64,000 nucleotides of DNA from Pseudomonadota bacterium (GCA_018240785.1 JAFEFC010000006.1:1-64000), one strand, 5' to 3'. Counted from the first letter of the stretch, positions 26,425 through 35,663 are shown. The notes: generated by a model not told the origin, from the sequence alone. Numbers and translations are program-made.

Positions 26425-27591
26425 TCAGGTCTCCACCAGGCTCAGGTCGCCGTAGCGCTGCACATGGAAGTCCCCGTCACCCAGGCTGGCTTGCGCGACG
26501 CGGATGCGCTTGAGGTAGAGGCCGACATCGAGCTCGTCGGTGACGCCCATGCCGCCGTGCATCTGCACCGCCTCGCGGCTGATGCGATGGGCGGCATCGC
26601 CGGCTTTCCACTTGGCCAGGCTGGCCATGCGGGCGCGCGCCTCGGCGTCGAGCGCCGGGTCGTCCATCGCCGCCAGGCCGGCCATCACCGCGCTGCGCGC
26701 GAGCTGCAGATGCGCGTAGCACCACGCGGCACGGTGCTGCAGCGCCTGGAAGGACCCGATCGGCACGTCGAACTGCACGCGCGTCTTCAGGTACTCGACG
26801 GTGGTGTCGAAGAGGGCCTGGGTGGCGCCGAGCATCTCCGCCGCCAGGCACACGCGGCCGCGGTCGAGCGCGGCGTCGAGCGCAGCGAAGCCCTCGCCTT
26901 CCGCCCCCAGCCGCGCCGAGGCAGCGACGCGCACGTCCTTCAACGCCAGGCTGGCGTGGTTGCGCGAATCGAAGGTGTTCATCGGCGACACCTGCACCCC
27001 CGCCGCATCCGCGGCGACGATGAACAGGCTGATGCCGCCCGCCTCACCCGGCTGGCCGCCGGTGCGTGCGGCGACGATGAAGGCGTCCGCCCCCACGCCG
27101 TCGGCGACGAAGGCCTTGGTGCCGGTGAGCAGGTAGCCGTCGCCGTCACGCGCGGCGCGCAGCGCAACCGCGGTCGGGTCGTGGCGCGGCGTTTCATCCA
27201 CTGCGAGCGCGATGCGCCGCTCGCCGCCGATCAGCGCCGCCATCCACTCCGCCTGCTGCGTTTCGGAGCCGGCGAGCTCGATCACCGAACCGCCGAGCAC
27301 GATGCTCGACAGCAGCGGCGAGGCCGACAGGTTGCGGCCGATCTGCTCGAACACCGCGCCCAGGCCCTTGCAGCCGAACTCGAGGCCGCCGAGCGCCTCG
27401 GGAAAGGGAATCGCGCTCCAGCCCATGTCGACCATCTCGCGCCACAGCGCGGCGTCGAAGCCCTCGCTGACGCCGCCTTCCGCTGCCTCGTCGCGCAGCT
27501 TGCGCTGGGCGGTGACCGGGCTCTTCGCCATCAGGAACTCGGCGGCAGTGTCGGCCAGCAGTTGCTGCTCTTCGGAATAAACCAGACTCAT
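26425..27591 (-). CDS. Acyl-CoA dehydrogenase, non-catalytic-type subunit (pair A)
   Basis: A 388-residue acyl-CoA dehydrogenase fold protein, FAD-dependent, for alpha-beta desaturation of acyl-CoAs. It lacks the usual base at both known positions: the IVD/LCAD-type Glu is Gly245 in LDRGRVCLA, and the MCAD-type Glu of YEGT is absent in LGDGDFHVQRY. The FAD-binding WxTS stretch is also altered (GTKAFVADG). These are the marks of the partner subunit in heteromeric dehydrogenases such as ChsE1-ChsE2. The gene is 13 bases downstream of a dehydrogenase that keeps the Glu, so the two probably form one enzyme. Confidence 0.85.
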   Translation of the reverse strand: MSLVYSEEQQLLADTAAEFLMAKSPVTAQRKLRDEAAEGGVSEGFDAALWREMVDMGWSAIPFPEALGGLEFGCKGLGAVFEQIGRNLSASPLLSSIVLGGSVIELAGSETQQAEWMAALIGGERRIALAVDETPRHDPTAVALRAARDGDGYLLTGTKAFVADGVGADAFIVAARTGGQPGEAGGISLFIVAADAAGVQVSPMNTFDSRNHASLALKDVRVAASARLGAEGEGFAALDAALDRGRVCLAAEMLGATQALFDTTVEYLKTRVQFDVPIGSFQALQHRAAWCYAHLQLARSAVMAGLAAMDDPALDAEARARMASLAKWKAGDAAHRISREAVQMHGGMGVTDELDVGLYLKRIRVAQASLGDGDFHVQRYGDLSLVET

Positions 27592-27604
27592 GACAGGCTG
27601 CTCC

Positions 27605-28819
27605 TCACTTGCCCTGCTTGCCGGCGTTGCCTTCCGGCAACTCCAGCACGCGCTTGGCGACCACGTTCAACTGCACCTCGGACGAGCCGCCGGCGATGGT
27701 CTGCGCGAAGCTGCCCAGCCAGGCCTTGGCGATCGCCAGCTCCTGCGGCTCGAAGGCCTCGCCTTCCCAGCCGAGCGCGCGGTGGCCGAGCACGTCGAGC
27801 AGCACCTCGAACTTGTCCTTCTCCTGCTCGGAGTGCACCAGCTTCATGATCGACATCAGGCCAGACACGTTCCTGCGCGCACGCGCCTCCTCGCCCATGC
27901 GCTGGGCGGTGAGGCTGTAAGCCATCTCTTCCATCGCCATCGCATACACGCGCTGGCGCAGCGCGACGTCCGCCGGCGAGGACGCGTCCTGCGCCGGCAG
28001 GTACTTGCCGGCAATCGACAGCAGGTCGAAGTGCGTCGGCAGGCTGAACTCGCCGAACTTCGACATCGCCCGCCGCTCGTGCTGCAGCAGCGCCTTGGCC
28101 AGGGTCCAGCCGCCATTCAACGGCCCGATCAGCTGACGCTTGGGCACCTTCACGTTGTCGAAGAAGACCTGGCAGAACGACGACTTGCCGCTGATGAGGT
28201 CGATCGGCCGCGCCTCGATGCCGGGCGACGCCATGTCGACCACGAGCAGGCTGATGCCCTGCTGCTTCGGCACGTCGGGGTTGGTGCGCACCAGCATGTA
28301 CATCCAGTCCGACTTGTCGCCGTAGGACGTCCAGATCTTGGTGCCATTGACCACGAAGTGATCCCCGGCATCGACCGCGCTGGTCTTGAGGCTGGCGAGG
28401 TCGGAACCGGCGTTGGGCTCGGAGAAGCCCTGGCACCAGCGGATCTCGCCGCGCGCCATCGGCGGCAGCAGCTCGCGCTTCTGCTCCTCGGTGCCGAACT
28501 CGAGCACCACCGGGCCCAGCATCCAGATGCCGAGGTTGATCTGCGGCGGGCGGCAGTGCAGGCGGCGCAGCTCGGACTCGAGCACCGCGTTCTGCTCGGG
28601 GCTCAGCCCGCCGCCGCCATACTCGGCCGGCCAGTCGGGGCAGAACCAGCCCTTGTCGCGCATGCGCTCGAACCACAGGCGCTGGTCCTCGTGCTTGAAC
28701 TCGACCGTGCGCCCGCCCCACACCAGCTCGCCGTCGGGCATCGCGGTGCGCATCGAGGGCGGGCAGTTGGCCTCGAGCCAGGCCCGGGTCTCGCGGCGGA
28801 AATCTTCGAGGGTGCTCAT
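27605..28819 (-). CDS. Acyl-CoA dehydrogenase, catalytic-type subunit (pair A)
   Basis: A 404-residue acyl-CoA dehydrogenase. The flavin-site motif NGTKIWTSYG is near residue 158, and Glu248 in LLQHERRAMS sits where IVD/LCAD-type enzymes keep the catalytic base; the MCAD-type YEGT Glu is replaced (AGGSSEVQ). It would pair with the 26425 protein. In the steroid pathway of mycobacteria, ChsE-type pairs desaturate shortened side chains. Overall the protein resembles FadE proteins of steroid and alicyclic acid degradation. The substrate is not known. Confidence 0.88.
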   Translation of the reverse strand: MSTLEDFRRETRAWLEANCPPSMRTAMPDGELVWGGRTVEFKHEDQRLWFERMRDKGWFCPDWPAEYGGGGLSPEQNAVLESELRRLHCRPPQINLGIWMLGPVVLEFGTEEQKRELLPPMARGEIRWCQGFSEPNAGSDLASLKTSAVDAGDHFVVNGTKIWTSYGDKSDWMYMLVRTNPDVPKQQGISLLVVDMASPGIEARPIDLISGKSSFCQVFFDNVKVPKRQLIGPLNGGWTLAKALLQHERRAMSKFGEFSLPTHFDLLSIAGKYLPAQDASSPADVALRQRVYAMAMEEMAYSLTAQRMGEEARARRNVSGLMSIMKLVHSEQEKDKFEVLLDVLGHRALGWEGEAFEPQELAIAKAWLGSFAQTIAGGSSEVQLNVVAKRVLELPEGNAGKQGK

Positions 28820-28839
28820 GTCTTTTTCCTGTGCGGGGT

Positions 28840-30006
28840 TCAGCGCGAACGCGGCATGCCGAGACCGAACTGCGCGATCAGCTCGCGCTGGATCTCGTTG
28901 GTGCCGCCGCCGAAGGTCAGCGTGACCGAGGCGCGCACCTCGTACTCCAGTTCGCCGAGCAGGGCCGCGGCGGCCGAGCCTTCACGCACCAGGCCGCTGG
29001 CGCCGACGATCTCGGACAGCTTGCGCAGGATATCGATCACCGACTCCGAGCCGTAGACCTTGGTCGCCGACGCCAGCGCCACGTCCATGTGGCCGCGCTC
29101 GAGGTCGGCGGCGATGCGGAAGTTGATCAGCCGCATCGCTTCGATCTTGGCGTAGCACTCGGCCAGCAGGCTGCGCACCCAGGGCGCATCGACCGCGCGG
29201 CGGCCGTTCTCGTCCTGGGCCTTGGCCCACAGCAGCACGCGGCGGAACAGGGCGACGACCTTGTCCGACCAGGAGCCCAGGCCCAGGCGCTCGTGGTTGA
29301 GCTGGGCGGTGATCAGCTTCCAGCCGCCGTTGAGCTCGCCGACCAGCATCTCCTTCGGCACCTTGACGTTGTCGTAGTAGGTGGCGGCGGTGGGGTTGCT
29401 GCAGGTCGGGATGACGGTGTGCGAGAAGCCCTCGGCCGTGGTGTCCAGGATCAGGATGGACACGCCCTTGTGGCGCGGCAGGTTGGGATCGGTGCGCGCG
29501 GCCAGCCAGACATAGTCGGCGGCCTCGGCGCCCGAGGTCCACAGCTTGTTGCCGTTGACCACGAAGTGGTCGCCTTCCAGCCGCGCACTGGTCTTCAGCG
29601 TGGCGAGGTCGGAGCCCGCTTCCGGCTCGGAATAGCCGATGGCGAACATGATCTCGCCGGCGGCGATGCCGGGCAGGAACTTCTTCTTCTGCAGCTCGGT
29701 GCCCGCCTCCATCAGCGCCGGACCGACCGTGCTGATGGTGACGAAGGGCAGCGGCGCGCCGGCGATGTTGGCTTCCTCGAAGAAGATCAGCTGCTCGGTG
29801 GCGGCGTAGCCCTGGCCGCCGTGCTCCTTGGGCCAGCCCACCGCCAGCCAGCCGTCCGCGCCCATCTTGCGGATGGTGTTGCGGTACAGCTCGCCGCCTT
29901 CCTTGCCGCGCAGCTCGCTGCGCAGCTCGGGGGTCATCAGGGTCTGGAAGTAGTCGCGCACCTTCAGGCGCAGCGCGTGTTGTTCCGGGGTCAGATCGAC
30001 GAACAT
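28840..30006 (-). CDS. Acyl-CoA dehydrogenase, catalytic-type subunit (pair B)
   Basis: A 388-residue acyl-CoA dehydrogenase with NGNKLWTSGA (flavin site) near residue 151 and Glu239 in QLNHERLGLG as likely catalytic base. The C-terminal FGGGTNEIQR lacks the MCAD-type Glu. It lies 20 bases from the previous gene. Its likely partner is the subunit encoded at 31613, which lacks the Glu; three genes separate the two in the operon, so this pairing is inference. Confidence 0.87.
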   Translation of the reverse strand: MFVDLTPEQHALRLKVRDYFQTLMTPELRSELRGKEGGELYRNTIRKMGADGWLAVGWPKEHGGQGYAATEQLIFFEEANIAGAPLPFVTISTVGPALMEAGTELQKKKFLPGIAAGEIMFAIGYSEPEAGSDLATLKTSARLEGDHFVVNGNKLWTSGAEAADYVWLAARTDPNLPRHKGVSILILDTTAEGFSHTVIPTCSNPTAATYYDNVKVPKEMLVGELNGGWKLITAQLNHERLGLGSWSDKVVALFRRVLLWAKAQDENGRRAVDAPWVRSLLAECYAKIEAMRLINFRIAADLERGHMDVALASATKVYGSESVIDILRKLSEIVGASGLVREGSAAAALLGELEYEVRASVTLTFGGGTNEIQRELIAQFGLGMPRSR

Positions 30007-30023
30007 CGTCCGTTCTCCTTCGC

Positions 30024-31202
30024 TCAGGCGACGCCGAGGATGAGGCCGCTGGTGGGCACGCCGGTACCGGCGGTGACCAGCACGTTCTCGACATCGGCCA
30101 CCTGGTTGGCCGCCGTGCCGCGCACCTGGCGCACCGCCTCGGCCACGCCGTTCATGCCGTGGATGTAGGCCTCGCCCAGTTGCCCGCCGTGGGTGTTGAT
30201 CGGCAGCTTGCCGCCGCGGGCGTGCTCACCGGCGCGGATGAAGTCCTTCGCCTCGCCGCGCTTGCAGAAGCCGAATTCTTCCAGCTGCGGCAGCACGAAG
30301 GGGGTGAAGTGGTCGTAGATCACCGCCGTCTGCATGGCGTCGGGGCCGAGGCCGGACTGGGCATAGAGCTCTTTCGCCACCACGCCCATTTCCGGCAACC
30401 CGGTGATGTCGTCGCGATAGAAGGAGGTCATGCTCTGCTGGCCTTCGGTGATGCCCTGCGAGCCGGCCTTGATGATCACCGGCTTCTGCTTGAGGTCGCG
30501 GGCACGCTCGGCCGAGGTGATGACCATCGCCACCGCGCCGTCGGATTCCTGGCAGCAGTCGAGCAGGCGCAGCGGCTCGGCGATCCACTTCGAAGCCTGG
30601 TGCTCTTCGAGCGTGATCGGCTTGCCGTAGAAGAAGGCGGCCGGGTTGGTGGCGGCGAAGTCGCGCACGGCGACCGAGACGCGGCCGAAGTCTTCGCTGG
30701 TGGCGCCGTAGGCGTGCATGTAGCGGCGCGCGAACATGCCCACCCAGGCGGCCGGGGTATGGAAGCCGTAGGGCATGTACCAGCCGTAGTTCACATTCTC
30801 GAAGATCGGGGTGGAACCGAAACCGTAGGTGCCGGTGCCGAAGCGATACCACGAGCGCTCGTTCATCGCCCGGTACACCACCACCGTCTTGGCCACGCCG
30901 GTCGCCACCGCCATCGCCGCATGCACGATCGGCGCGCAGGCGGCGCCGCCGCCGTGCGGCACGGTGGAGAAGAACTTGACGTTCTTGCAGCCGAGCAGGC
31001 GCGCGATTTCGTACTCGGGCACCTTGTCCATGGTGTAGGACGAGAAGCCCTCGACTTCGGAAGGGTCGATGCCGGCGTCGGCGAGCGCGGCCAGCGTGGA
31101 TTCCATCGCCAGGCGCAGCTCGGTGCGGCCGGAGTTCTTGGAGAATTCGGTCGCGCCCAGGCCAACGATGGCGGCGCGGCCGGAAAGGGACATATCCGTC
31201 AT
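30024..31202 (-). CDS. Thiolase-fold lipid-transfer protein, likely acyl-CoA aldolase (Ltp2-like)
   Basis: A 392-residue thiolase-fold protein of the SCP-x/lipid-transfer type. The position of the thiolase nucleophile Cys appears to be Gly (VPHGGGAAC near residues 81-89), whereas YDHFTPF and THGGQLGEAYIHGMNG are well kept. The same substitution pattern is seen in Ltp2-type retro-aldolases, which split beta-hydroxyacyl-CoA rather than do thiolysis and need a DUF35 partner. Here a MaoC/DUF35 protein (32757) and a MaoC protein (31222) are in the same operon, as in the ChsH1-ChsH2-Ltp2 complex. So aldol cleavage of a side chain is more likely than thiolysis; still inference. Confidence 0.78.
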   Translation of the reverse strand: MTDMSLSGRAAIVGLGATEFSKNSGRTELRLAMESTLAALADAGIDPSEVEGFSSYTMDKVPEYEIARLLGCKNVKFFSTVPHGGGAACAPIVHAAMAVATGVAKTVVVYRAMNERSWYRFGTGTYGFGSTPIFENVNYGWYMPYGFHTPAAWVGMFARRYMHAYGATSEDFGRVSVAVRDFAATNPAAFFYGKPITLEEHQASKWIAEPLRLLDCCQESDGAVAMVITSAERARDLKQKPVIIKAGSQGITEGQQSMTSFYRDDITGLPEMGVVAKELYAQSGLGPDAMQTAVIYDHFTPFVLPQLEEFGFCKRGEAKDFIRAGEHARGGKLPINTHGGQLGEAYIHGMNGVAEAVRQVRGTAANQVADVENVLVTAGTGVPTSGLILGVA

Positions 31203-31221
31203 GTGTTCGGTTCTCCGCGTG

Positions 31222-31641
31222 TCAGGGAAGGACCAGCGTGGCCATACCGGTCACGTGGCTGCCCATCGAGTTCTTGCCCTTGAGCGCGACGTCCACCTCG
31301 CGGGTCGCCGCATCGGTGCGGACCACTTCGCCGCTGAAGGTCATGGTGTCGCCCGGGTAGTTGGGCGCGCCGAGCTTGATCTTGAGATCCTTGAAGCGCG
31401 CCGCCGGACCGGCCCAGCCTTCGATGAAGCGCTGGGTGAGGCCGCTGGTGGTGAGGATGTTCATGAACACGTGCGGCGAGCCGAGCTGCTGGGCGGCTTC
31501 CATGTCGTGGTGGCCGGGGAAGTAGTCGCGGGTGGCGATCGCCGCCGAGGCGATCAGCGTCGTGGTGATCGGGATCGCCAGCTCCGGCAGCGCCTCGCCG
31601 GGGCGCACGTCGTCAAAGCGCTTGCTGTTCTTCGAGGTCAT
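31222..31641 (-). CDS. MaoC-like enoyl-CoA hydratase subunit
   Basis: A 139-residue single hot-dog domain. It lines up with small MaoC proteins of the ChsH1 kind, which form a heteromeric hydratase with a MaoC/DUF35 protein; that partner type is encoded at 32757. The motif region around YFPGHHDMEAA (about residues 40-50) holds the usual His/Asp pair candidates. Its start overlaps the end of the next dehydrogenase gene by 29 bases, an unusually long overlap that argues for coupled expression. Confidence 0.8.
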   Translation of the reverse strand: MTSKNSKRFDDVRPGEALPELAIPITTTLIASAAIATRDYFPGHHDMEAAQQLGSPHVFMNILTTSGLTQRFIEGWAGPAARFKDLKIKLGAPNYPGDTMTFSGEVVRTDAATREVDVALKGKNSMGSHVTGMATLVLP

Positions 31642-32746
31642 ATTTCCATCCCAGCTTGTCGTTGTTGGCGAGCCAGTCGCCGAGTCGTTCGAGCGTGGCG
31701 GCGCTGCCGCCCAGGGTGATGCCGAGCGCGCGGCTCCAGTACAGGTAGCGGTGGATCGGGTAGGTCAGATCGACGCCGATGCCGCCATGCACGTGCTGCG
31801 CCTTGTGGCCGACGAGGTGGCCGCATTCGCTGGCCAGATACTTGACGGCGAGCGCCTCGGACGGCGACGGCAGGCCGGCGTCCAGGCGATATACGAGCTG
31901 CCACAGCGCCGAGCGCAGCGCCTCGATGGCGATGTGGGCGTCGGCCATGCTCATCTGCACCGCCTGGAAGGTGGCGATGGCGCGATCGAACTGGCGGCGC
32001 TCGTTGATGTACTCGACCGTGCGGCGCACCTGCTCGCTGCTCACGCCCAGCTGCAGCGCGGCGATCGCGGCGATCGCGCGCTGCTCCAGCCAGGGCAGCG
32101 CGGCCTCGGGCAGCACCGCGTCGGCGGCCAGGCGATGGGCGCTGAAGCGCAGGTCGGCCACCGCCTCGCGGTGGGTGAACACGCCGGCAACCTTGTCGAT
32201 GCCCGCGTCGCGCAGATTCACCGACACCAGGCGGGGGCCGTCGTCGGTGTCGGCCAGCAGCAGCGCGCGGCACACTTCCGCACCCAGCGCCACGGCGGCG
32301 GCCTTGCCGTCGAGCACCCAGCCATCGCCCTCGCGGCGGGCCTTGAGCGCGATGCCGTGGGCACGCGCGGCCGCGCCGAGCGCCAGCGTGATCATCAGCT
32401 TGCTCTCGGCGGCAGCGGCGGCGATCTCGGCACCGCTCGCGCCACCGAAACGCGCCAGCGTCGCGGCGGCGAGCTGGTGGCGCCACAGCGGCACATGGCC
32501 GAGGCCGCGGCCCTGGGCTTCGAGCACCAGCATCAGCTCGGTCATGCCGAGCCCGGTGCCGCCCGCTTCCTCGGGAATCGCCAGCGCGTGCAGGCCGGTT
32601 TCCACGCATTGCTTCCACAGGTCGGCCATGAAGGGCTCGCCGGCAGTATCGAAGGCGCGCAGGCGATCGTCGGTGCACAAATCGCCGAACAGGCTGCCCG
32701 CCATGTCGGCAATGGCGCGCTGATCGTCAGTCAGTTGAAAATCCAT
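31613..32746 (-). CDS. Acyl-CoA dehydrogenase, non-catalytic-type subunit (pair B)
   Basis: A 377-residue acyl-CoA dehydrogenase fold protein. The IVD-type catalytic Glu position reads Gln222 in WLEQRAIAA, the flavin-site motif is degraded (LDGKAAAVALG), and the C-terminus (ITLGGSAATLERLG) has no YEGT Glu. It is therefore expected to need a catalytic partner, probably the 28840 protein. It is 10 bases from the MaoC/DUF35 gene upstream and overlaps the MaoC gene downstream. Confidence 0.83.
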   Translation of the reverse strand: MDFQLTDDQRAIADMAGSLFGDLCTDDRLRAFDTAGEPFMADLWKQCVETGLHALAIPEEAGGTGLGMTELMLVLEAQGRGLGHVPLWRHQLAAATLARFGGASGAEIAAAAAESKLMITLALGAAARAHGIALKARREGDGWVLDGKAAAVALGAEVCRALLLADTDDGPRLVSVNLRDAGIDKVAGVFTHREAVADLRFSAHRLAADAVLPEAALPWLEQRAIAAIAALQLGVSSEQVRRTVEYINERRQFDRAIATFQAVQMSMADAHIAIEALRSALWQLVYRLDAGLPSPSEALAVKYLASECGHLVGHKAQHVHGGIGVDLTYPIHRYLYWSRALGITLGGSAATLERLGDWLANNDKLGWKYDLEEQQAL

Positions 32747-32756
32747 GCTCGTCTCC

Positions 32757-33746
32757 TCAGGCCGCGACCGGGCGGAACATCGGCAGGGTCAGTTCGCCGT
32801 CGTCGAAGGACTGGAACTCGACCTGCACGCGCTGGCCGATCCGGATCTCGTCGCGCTTGACGCCGACCAGGCCGGCAACCAGCCGGACGCCCTCGTCGAG
32901 TTCGATGAGGCCGATCGGGTTGGGGTGCTCGAAGGGCGGCACTTCGGGGTAGTGCATCACCACGAAGGAATAGAGGCTGCCCTTGCCGGAGGCCTCGACC
33001 GTGTCCCAGTCGAAGGAATGGCACTTGATGCACACCGGCGCCGGCGGATGACGCAGCGTGCTGCAGCAGGTGCAGCGCTGGATCATCAGCTTGCCGGCAT
33101 CGACGCCTTCCCAGAAGAAGCGGGTGTCGTCGCTGACGCCGGGCTTCGGACGCTTGAACTTGGGCACCGCGGGCGCGGCGCTCTTCTCCACCGGCTTGGG
33201 CACGTTGGCGGGGCGGAACTTGAAGACGCGGAACAGCAGCTGGCCGACCCGCTCGTCATCACCCGCGTCACCCGCGGGCTTCTGCGAGAAGAAGCTCATG
33301 ATCAGGGTGACGAAGTAGCCGGTGCCAAGCGCCGTGGTCTTTTCCTCACCGACCGCATCCAGCCGCGTCGTGTAGTAGAGCTTCTCGCCCAGCTTCACGT
33401 AACGGTCGAAGTGCAGGTCGGAGTTCACCGCGACCACCGACGGGAAGCCGTGCGCCTCCATGGTCTTGAGCACTTCGTAGGGGTTCTCGTCGGTCGAGCC
33501 CGGCGCGTAGTTGTTCATGTGCAGGCCTTCGAGACACCAGGCCTGCAGCATCGCCGGCGGCGCCACGATGCCGCCGAATTCGGTGGTCGCGGCATAGTCC
33601 GCGTCGAGGTAGAGCGGGTTGTCCACGCGCATCACCTCGCACCACTGCCGGATCATCGGCGCGTTGACCTCGTCCCAGGCGTAGACGCGACCGTACTCGC
33701 GACCCACCTTGGCACGCACTTCGGACATCCATTCCTGTTCAGCCAA
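32757..33746 (-). CDS. MaoC/DUF35 fusion (ChsH2-like)
   Basis: A 329-residue protein: an N-terminal MaoC-like hot-dog domain (about 1-165) and a C-terminal DUF35 part (about 200-329) with a zinc ribbon (CTCCSTLRHPPAPVCIKC) followed by an OB fold. In mycobacterial ChsH2, the MaoC half hydrates with ChsH1, and the DUF35 half binds the Ltp2 aldolase; the same partners lie downstream here. I place the start at TTG 33746 because GGAG lies six bases upstream, whereas the longer frame has no site. It is the first gene of the operon and is divergent from the MFS gene at 34071, with two palindromic operators in between. Confidence 0.8.
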   Translation of the reverse strand: MAEQEWMSEVRAKVGREYGRVYAWDEVNAPMIRQWCEVMRVDNPLYLDADYAATTEFGGIVAPPAMLQAWCLEGLHMNNYAPGSTDENPYEVLKTMEAHGFPSVVAVNSDLHFDRYVKLGEKLYYTTRLDAVGEEKTTALGTGYFVTLIMSFFSQKPAGDAGDDERVGQLLFRVFKFRPANVPKPVEKSAAPAVPKFKRPKPGVSDDTRFFWEGVDAGKLMIQRCTCCSTLRHPPAPVCIKCHSFDWDTVEASGKGSLYSFVVMHYPEVPPFEHPNPIGLIELDEGVRLVAGLVGVKRDEIRIGQRVQVEFQSFDDGELTLPMFRPVAA

Positions 33747-33891
33747 GTTCGTCTCCTGCGATTGTGTGAGGCGCCGACCCGATGCCGTCGCGCCTGCTGG
33801 ACCCTGCTGCAAGCGGAGCGATCATCCTTGGGATTGATCGTCCTTTCGCAGCGCTTGCAGCGAGTCTAAGAGCAGGACCGTCCGCAGCACT

Positions 33892-33907
33892 TCGTCTGAA
33901 CGGACGA
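33892..33907. promoter_or_regulatory. 16-bp palindromic operator, site 2
   Basis: TCGTCTGAACGGACGA, differing from the perfect palindrome at two central bases. It lies 146 bases from the ChsH2-like start and 164 from the MFS start, in their shared divergent promoter region. Identical to the site at 41546. Confidence 0.65.
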
Positions 33908-33971
33908 TGGACAGGGCAGGCGAAACCCGACATTCGGCGCCAGTTTCGGGCACCAATTACCGAGCCCGCTT

Positions 33972-33987
33972 TAGTCCCATCGGACGA
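33972..33987. promoter_or_regulatory. 16-bp palindromic operator, site 3
   Basis: TAGTCCCATCGGACGA, 80 bases from site 2 and 84 before the MFS start. The right half is fully conserved. The paired arrangement suggests one site per divergent promoter. The rest of 33747-34070 shows no gene. Confidence 0.6.
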
Positions 33988-34070
33988 TGTGCCCCCACCC
34001 CTCGGGAACGACCATCCGCCCGACAGAAAAGGCGGCGCGCATCCGCATGCGCTGCAGACGGAGACAGCAA

Positions 34071-35651
34071 ATGGATTCACGTACCGACACGCGCTCAGCC
34101 TGGGCGGTGTATGCCGCGCTGCTGTTCGGCACCTTCATCACCATCGAGGCTGCCGCCTTCCAGGCCCCGGCGCTGCCGAGCGTGACCCGCCACTTCGGCA
34201 TCCCGGTCAACATGGCGGCGCTGGTGCTGATTCTGTATTCGCTGGCGCTCACCGTGTTCGCCCCCATCATGGGCCGACTGGGGGACCAGCACGGGCGCAA
34301 GAAGGTGATCACCATCGGCATGCTGGTGTTCGCCGCCTCCGAGTTCGCCGCCGCCTGGGCGCCCAGCTTCGGCTTCTTCCTCGGCGCGCGCTTCGTGCAG
34401 GGCCTGGGCGCAGCCTGCATCCTGCCCGGCGTGTTCGCCTACGCGGCCCACCTCTTCCCGGACAACAAGCGCGGCATGGCGCTGGGCATCCTCGCCTTCA
34501 CGATGACCTTCGGCGCCGCCTCGGGCGGCCTGCTCGGCGGCCTGCTGATCGACCGTCTGGGCTGGCCGAGCGTCTACTGGATCAGCGGCGCGCTGACCCT
34601 GGTCGGCCTGGTGCCGGTGCGGCTGCTGGTGCCCGAGATCGCCCCGGCGAAGCAGCAGGCGGCCTTCGACTACACCGGCGCGGTACTGTTGTTCGCGGTG
34701 ATCGCCTCCCTGCTCTCGCTGCCCACCTGGGCGACCAACTTCGGCAAGGAATCGCCGATCACCTGGGCGATCGTCATCGTGGGCGTGGGCGCGCTGGCAA
34801 TGCTGTGGCGGCACAGCAAGCACACGCCGAACCCGGTGATCGACCTCGGCATCCTGGCGCGCGGCGCCTTCGCCACGCCGTCGGCGATCTACTGGCTGCA
34901 CATGATCTTCTCCAGCGGCATCGTCTATTCGCTGGCCTTCTTCATCAACAGCCGCCCGGGCGGAACCGCGGCGCAGTTCGGCTTCGTCACCCTGTTCCTG
35001 TACGGCAGCGGGCTCGTCAGCTCGCCGATCGCGGGCCGGCTGGTCGACCGCATCGAACCGCGCGTGCTGGTCATCGCCGCCATGCTCGCCAGCCTGGGCG
35101 GCACCCTGCTGTTCCTCAACATCGACGTCACCACCCCGCTGTGGATGATCATCGTGGTGGCCTGCATCATGGGCCTGTCGATCGGCTGCAACACGCCGGC
35201 GATCATGAAGCTGGCGCTGGGCGCGGTGCCGGCCAAGAACATGGGCGCCGGCAGCGGCCTCTTCAGCATGTTCCGCGACCTCGGCAGCCCCACCGGCTCG
35301 TCGCTGTCGCTGGCGGTGTTCGGCGCCAGCCTGGCCTACGCGACGCAGACGGCGATCGCCCGCCAGACCGCCGCGCTCGGCCTCGACGCGGCGAGCCTGG
35401 AAGCGCTGGCGCGCGCCGCCGGCAGCCGGGCGCGCGAATTGCCGCCAGAACTAGCCAGCCGCCTCGACGCGGCCGGGCTGTCGGCGCAAACGGTGATGCA
35501 GCAGGCGAGCACCGAAGCGCTCAACGCCGCCCTGGGTAACGTGGGCTACATGCTGCTGGGGCTGATCGCACTGGCGCTGGCGTTGAGTCTGCGGCTCAAG
35601 CGCACGCGTGCGGTGTCGGTCCCGGGTGAGGCGCGGGCGCCGGCGGGCTGA
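34071..35651 (+). CDS. MFS transporter, DHA2 family
   Basis: A 526-residue membrane protein with about 14 hydrophobic helices; motif A appears as GRLGDQHGRKK near residue 68 and motif C-like glycines near 145-160. A hydrophilic loop sits near 425-490 before the last helix. The ATG has GGAG seven bases upstream; a longer frame from 33987 is not needed. It is divergent from the acyl-CoA operon and shares its operators, so substrate uptake or efflux for that pathway is likely. Confidence 0.85.
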   Translation: MDSRTDTRSAWAVYAALLFGTFITIEAAAFQAPALPSVTRHFGIPVNMAALVLILYSLALTVFAPIMGRLGDQHGRKKVITIGMLVFAASEFAAAWAPSFGFFLGARFVQGLGAACILPGVFAYAAHLFPDNKRGMALGILAFTMTFGAASGGLLGGLLIDRLGWPSVYWISGALTLVGLVPVRLLVPEIAPAKQQAAFDYTGAVLLFAVIASLLSLPTWATNFGKESPITWAIVIVGVGALAMLWRHSKHTPNPVIDLGILARGAFATPSAIYWLHMIFSSGIVYSLAFFINSRPGGTAAQFGFVTLFLYGSGLVSSPIAGRLVDRIEPRVLVIAAMLASLGGTLLFLNIDVTTPLWMIIVVACIMGLSIGCNTPAIMKLALGAVPAKNMGAGSGLFSMFRDLGSPTGSSLSLAVFGASLAYATQTAIARQTAALGLDAASLEALARAAGSRARELPPELASRLDAAGLSAQTVMQQASTEALNAALGNVGYMLLGLIALALALSLRLKRTRAVSVPGEARAPAG

Positions 35652-35663
35652 GCCGGTCGCCGA

